A stretch of DNA of 64,000 bases from Ailurus styani (lineage: Eukaryota > Chordata > Mammalia > Carnivora > Ailuridae). Shown in pieces: positions 60,466-64,000 of the stretch. Within the stretch, counting starts at the first letter, position 1. Each line of letters opens with the position of its first letter. The stretch covers positions 62,001 to 126,000 of the forward strand of contig LNAC01000233.1 of assembly GCA_002007465.1 (NCBI GenBank). Reading direction: 5' to 3'. Under the pieces are notes generated by a model that was not told where the DNA came from, searched no databases, and saw only the letters and a list, made by a program, of their open reading frames with translations. The position numbers and the translations under genes were made by a program.

Positions 60466-60904
60466 TTAAACTTTCAATTCTCGTTGGATTTAGCAATAGT
60501 ATCCAAATACATTGTAACAGGATAATTTAGGGTTCCTATAAGATTATCTTCAAAGTTATAGATGACAAATTTTTGTATGTTTAAAATCTTGTTGCTAATT
60601 TTAAACAACTGAGTGATTTATATTTATTTGCAAAATCTTGTGAAAATCATGACCATTTTGGATGGCATAGTTACCTATTTAATATTTACCTTATTTACTT
60701 ATTTTTTATTTACCTATTAAGTTTATTTTTGTGATGGTAACATCTACCAGAATTTGAAGGAATTCAGATCCATTTTTGTGAACAACTCTTTACATTAATG
60801 TGGACACCAATTTATTTGTACTTTTTTATGCTGTAGGCGTACATAGTTTCTGGCAAAAATCTAAGAAACCTTAAAATTTACACAGAGGAAATTAACATGA
60901 TCAA
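60466..60904. other. Unassigned AT-rich sequence
   Basis: Nothing recognised on either strand. Confidence 0.5.
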
Positions 60905-61080
60905 TAGCTTTGAGCAACTTGCTTGGGCTCTCTGTGCCCCTGTTTGCTCCTCTATAAATCAGTGATGATAATGCCACACACTTTATGGGATATATATTAG
61001 GATTAAACAAGCTAATATATGTAAGGCTTTTACCAGCCCAGAGTAGATAGTTAATAAATATAAGCTTTTATTATTATTCT
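60905..61080 (+). mobile_element. MIR relic, plus strand
   Basis: 'gagcaacttgcttgggctctctgtgcccctgtttgctcctctataaatcag' and 'ggattaaacaagctaatatatgtaaggc' match the MIR core and 3' part. Confidence 0.75.
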
Positions 61081-61370
61081 GTTGCATTGGAGTATAACTA
61101 TGTTATTCAAATGAATGAAAAGCCTACTTTGATCAAATCAAATAGTAAAGACAATATTTTTTAAATTTCTTATAATAATTTGGGAAACATTCTCTGTGTA
61201 ACAAAGATGTTGGGTAGCAGATTAGGGTTCATACTCAAAGCCTTGTGTGTTCTTTTCACCATGCCAGGCTTGGGGTTAGTCATTTAGTATAATTTCCATC
61301 CTCACAGATGACATGTGGCCGAGCTGTTGGTCAATGATAGTTAAATTAACCTAACAAATTGTCACAATAG

Positions 61371-61725
61371 TTCTCAAACTGTGGTTTGTGAACTCTTACT
61401 GAGGTGTTTGTTCAAATGAAGACCTCAAGAATCCAATTCCAGAAAACCTGGTGCTAGCGTGAGTCCTAGGAGTATGTGTGCTTACCATATACCCTACGTC
61501 ACTTCTCAAAGTGTTGTTCCAATCAGCAGCAGCAGCACCGGAAACTCGTTATAAATGCAAATCTTTGGGCTCTGGGCCAGACCTACTAGAGGGAAACCAT
61601 AGAGACGGGTTCAGCAACCAGGATTTTAGCAATCCCTTCAGGTAGGGCTTACTTCTGAGAACCACTGTCCTAGGCAATTCTCATACAAATGATCCTTGGA
61701 CCACTTTGAGAATTACTGACCAATA
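61371..61725. mobile_element. hAT non-autonomous element (MER5-like), outer copy
   Basis: Left terminus AGTTCTCAAACTGTGG and right terminus CCACTTTGAGAATTACT are inverted repeats of the MER5/Charlie type. The middle is occupied by a second MER5-like element at 61500-61672. Confidence 0.7.
61500..61672 (-). mobile_element. MER5-like hAT element, inner copy
   Basis: CACTTCTCAAAGTGTTG to GAGAACCACTG with 'caatcagcagcagcagcaccggaaactcgttataaatgcaaatc' and 'gggctctgggccagacctacta' in between, the reversed text of MER5A. Confidence 0.75.
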
Positions 61726-61800
61726 AATCAAGGATTTTTCAAAGATTCAGACAAACCATGTTTTTAAATCAGTGTAGTCCAAGTTAACACTATATTGAAT

Positions 61801-61950
61801 GGGACTCTTGGGTGGCTCAGTTGGTTAAGCAGCTGCCTTCAGCTCAGGTCATGATCCCAGGATCCTGGGATCCAGTTCTAAGTGGGGTTCCTTGCATAAC
61901 AAGGAGCCTGCTTCTCCCTCTGCCTGAAGCTCCCCCTGCTTGTTCTCGCA

Positions 61951-61985
<35 letters not shown>

Positions 61986-62012
61986 GAATAAATAAATAAA
62001 ATCTTAAAAAAA
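61801..62012 (+). mobile_element. Can-SINE, plus strand
   Basis: Head GGGACTCTTGGGTGGCTCAG with GTTGGTTAAGCAGC, (CT)n of about 14 units, AATAAATAAATAAAATCTT tail. The target-site duplication is weak. Confidence 0.92.
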
Positions 62013-62020
62013 GAGAGAGA

Positions 62021-63886
62021 ACATTCATTTTGGCAAAATTCTTTAGCTTCCCAGTTTTTCCTCACAATGTCAGTCAGTATGTTGATACTAACACCAGAGT
62101 GGCTAGCACTAGAGCCCTGAGTAAAACCTAATTCTTGATATGTGGTAATTCTTTATTTGGGACAAAGAAGGCTTTTTCCCCCCCCTTAAGTACTAAGTAC
62201 ATTTTCATTAAAATAATATATAAATGAGTTTCATCTAAAAATTAGATGATTTGAGATGAAATTTTTTAGATGAAATTTATTTTATTTTACTTTATTTTAG
62301 ATGAAATTTGATTTCATCTAAAACACAGTTATTAGTAAAAAAAATTAATTGAGGTAGCTGTAAGGACAAAAAAAATAAAAGGAAAGCTTAATTTTCCCTG
62401 TTGAAAATAATAGATTTCTTTCCCCTCCCTTTTGTTAGAGCATTTATCTTAGAAAACTTGTAATTAAAATTTCTTTCTCTGTGCCTTTGAAATATGTATA
62501 AATCTTTTTAGAAGCTAAATAAGCCTCTTGCAAGCAGCTGTGACCTAGGAGTGTCTTTCTCTAGGACCTTTGAGACATCTCTTTGAAATGTAATCAAGAG
62601 AGATTATACCCCTCTCTCCCAGTTTCTGTGAGGATGGGAGCCTAATTTGGATGAGCTTCCGGCTCCCAGCTACAAAACTACTTCTTGCAGTAAAGACAGG
62701 AGTAGTTTATTTTCCTTTGTCTAAAACCAATCAACAGACAGATATGGTCACTAGAATTATCAGGTGATTTTAGGATGAACTCTATCTAATAAGTGGTACT
62801 ATTAGCTCTTCTAACTGGAAGACTCTTTATGGTTTCTCTTGAGAACATATGGATTGTATCTGCTTGGCTTTACAAAAGGGTGAGATTTCTTTCTTTCTTT
62901 CTCTGCAATCCCTTAGTAAATTGCCTTTAATCATCACATTCTGGTTTAATGCTTATTCAATAATAACTGTTTTCTGTCCCTGCTACTTTTATGGAGAATG
63001 CTTTTTTGGATTGGGAGACGTTTTTGTTCTTAATTCTGTTCTCCCAAGATAGCAAAATCCTGTTTTAGAAATGTAGAATATTTTTTCCTGCTAGTTCATA
63101 TTACCAGTTAAAACTTCCATCACTTTCAAGAATCAGTTGACTTCGTATACAACCTGATAAAGCAAAAACATATCTGTGACCAATGGAGTGTATAAAACCG
63201 GATTCCTGGTATGATGTTTTATTCATCATCTTTTAGAAACAGAAAATTTTTCTCATAAGGATAAATGATTTTAGTGTGGTCTCAAGACAAAAAAGGCTTT
63301 TGCTGTCTTATGTTCTTAATAATAATGGACTTGTATGTTCTAGTGGAAAGAACATGGATTAAAAAGTAGGTTTTCATCGCAGACTTTGAATATTTACTAT
63401 CAAATACCCTAAATTCCAGAGAAGATTTTGTAGCTGCAATAATGTTAAAAAATAAGTAACCAATATTTAATATTTTTAAATATGGTAATTAGGTCAGCAT
63501 TATCTTTCCTAAGTGGTTATTTCATGATCGTTTGAGTATTATTTTTTCATTTTCCTTGAGCTTACCAAACTTTATTCGTACCAAGTGTAGGCATTATTAT
63601 AATGGTAGAATCCCTAAATTGATTTATAGTATTTTTTTCATGGCTAGCTTTTCTTCTTCATATAAGTTTCTGGTTCATTAGACTATTTCTTTCTTTGATA
63701 ATTTAAATTTCTTTGTTCACAGACCTTTATTTCCTACCATAATTAACTTCCGGTTTTTGCTACCCTTGATGCTGCTATAATACACAAAGTTAATCTGGGC
63801 GCTGTTGCTAGTGAAATTAGAGTTTGCATCACTTACTTCTAACTTTTTAATGACAAACTGTAGGTTTCCCAGGAGATAGAAAGGGC
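62021..63886. other. Unassigned AT-rich sequence with a palindrome
   Basis: Holds the palindrome at 62229-62323 and a TTTC run near 62890. A 67-codon frame at 62849-63052 lacks domain signs. No gene recognised. Confidence 0.5.
62229..62323. repeat. Four-copy 12-13 base motif, partly palindromic
   Basis: TTTTAGATGAAAT occurs at 62264-62276 and 62295-62307, and its complement ATTTCATCTAAAA (or TTTCATCTAAAA) at 62311-62323 and 62229-62240. The copies at 62295-62323 form an exact 13-base inverted repeat around a 3-base spacer. Confidence 0.92.
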
Positions 63887-63887
63887 G

Positions 63888-64000
63888 GGGGGCGCTTGGG
63901 TGGCTCAGTGGGTTGAAGCCGCTGCCTTCGGCTCAGGTCATGATCCCAGGGTCCTGGGATCGAGGCCCACGTCGGGCTCTCTGCTCGGCAGGGAGCCTGC
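63888..64000 (+). mobile_element. Can-SINE, plus strand, cut off by the window end
   Basis: Near-consensus young head GGGGGGCGCTTGGGTGGCTC, AGTGGGTTGAAGCCGCTGCC and GGGATCGAGGCCC. The CT-rich part, tail and right-hand target duplication lie beyond the window. Confidence 0.94.

Overview
This is a 64 kb stretch of mammalian, almost certainly carnivoran, nuclear DNA. I found no intact protein-coding gene, no functional RNA gene and no CRISPR array in it. The main clue to the organism is about 28 copies of a tRNA-derived Can-SINE (SINEC). Each has a head beginning GGGGCGCCTGGGTGGCTCAG, a (CT)n-rich middle, an AATAAA-type A-rich tail and, usually, a direct repeat at the insertion site. Can-SINEs are restricted to Carnivora. 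The version with AGTGGGTTAAAGCC after the head, and several young copies with near-perfect target-site duplications, suggest a caniform and probably a mustelid; that narrower call is inference. The DNA is AT-rich and has the look of a gene desert or a very long intron.

Layout. 0-6 kb: AT-rich DNA with five SINEs and an old L1 3' fragment. 6.1-11.5 kb: the largest single element, a plus-strand L1 with its 5' end present, decayed ORF1/ORF2 regions, an AAGG microsatellite grown inside ORF2, and a deletion that removes the second half of ORF2. 11.5-16.4 kb: sparse DNA with CA/TG repeats, an AT-rich hairpin and one SINE. 16.4-20.4 kb: an ancient repeat, a well-bounded solo LTR of an endogenous retrovirus (16924-17519, flanked by GTTGC), an antisense L1 ORF2 fragment and another probable LTR. 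20.8-25 kb: MIR and L2 relics, SINEs, and an antisense L1 3' end carrying two SINEs and two microsatellites. 25.6-27.4 kb: an old repeat and an old L1 interrupted by a roughly 81 bp retroinserted fragment. 28.1-30.6 kb: five SINEs in the same orientation. 31.6-38.8 kb: a plus-strand L1 5' part, SINEs, a possible LTR, and an antisense L1 5' part. 40.3-41.0 kb: a MaLR-like LTR split by a SINE. 42.4-51.2 kb: L2, MIR, SINE and ancient-repeat pieces. 51.2-58.1 kb: two collinear diverged copies of a non-repeat-like block about 6.2 kb apart. 58.56-60.5 kb: a processed pseudogene of C1GALT1 (core 1 beta-1,3-galactosyltransferase), itself split by a SINE. 60.9-64 kb: MIR, nested hAT (MER5-like) elements, two SINEs and a palindrome.

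No genes work together here; the window is a record of transposition. The only sequence traceable to a cellular protein gene is the C1GALT1 pseudogene, with stop codons, frameshifts and a damaged metal-binding motif. Longer open frames are explained by repeats (L1 antisense, microsatellites, SINE read-through), except one 125-codon minus-strand frame at 45516-45893 which I list as an unproven candidate. Repeat families were recognised by reading, without a library search, so boundaries are approximate and subfamily names are mostly withheld.
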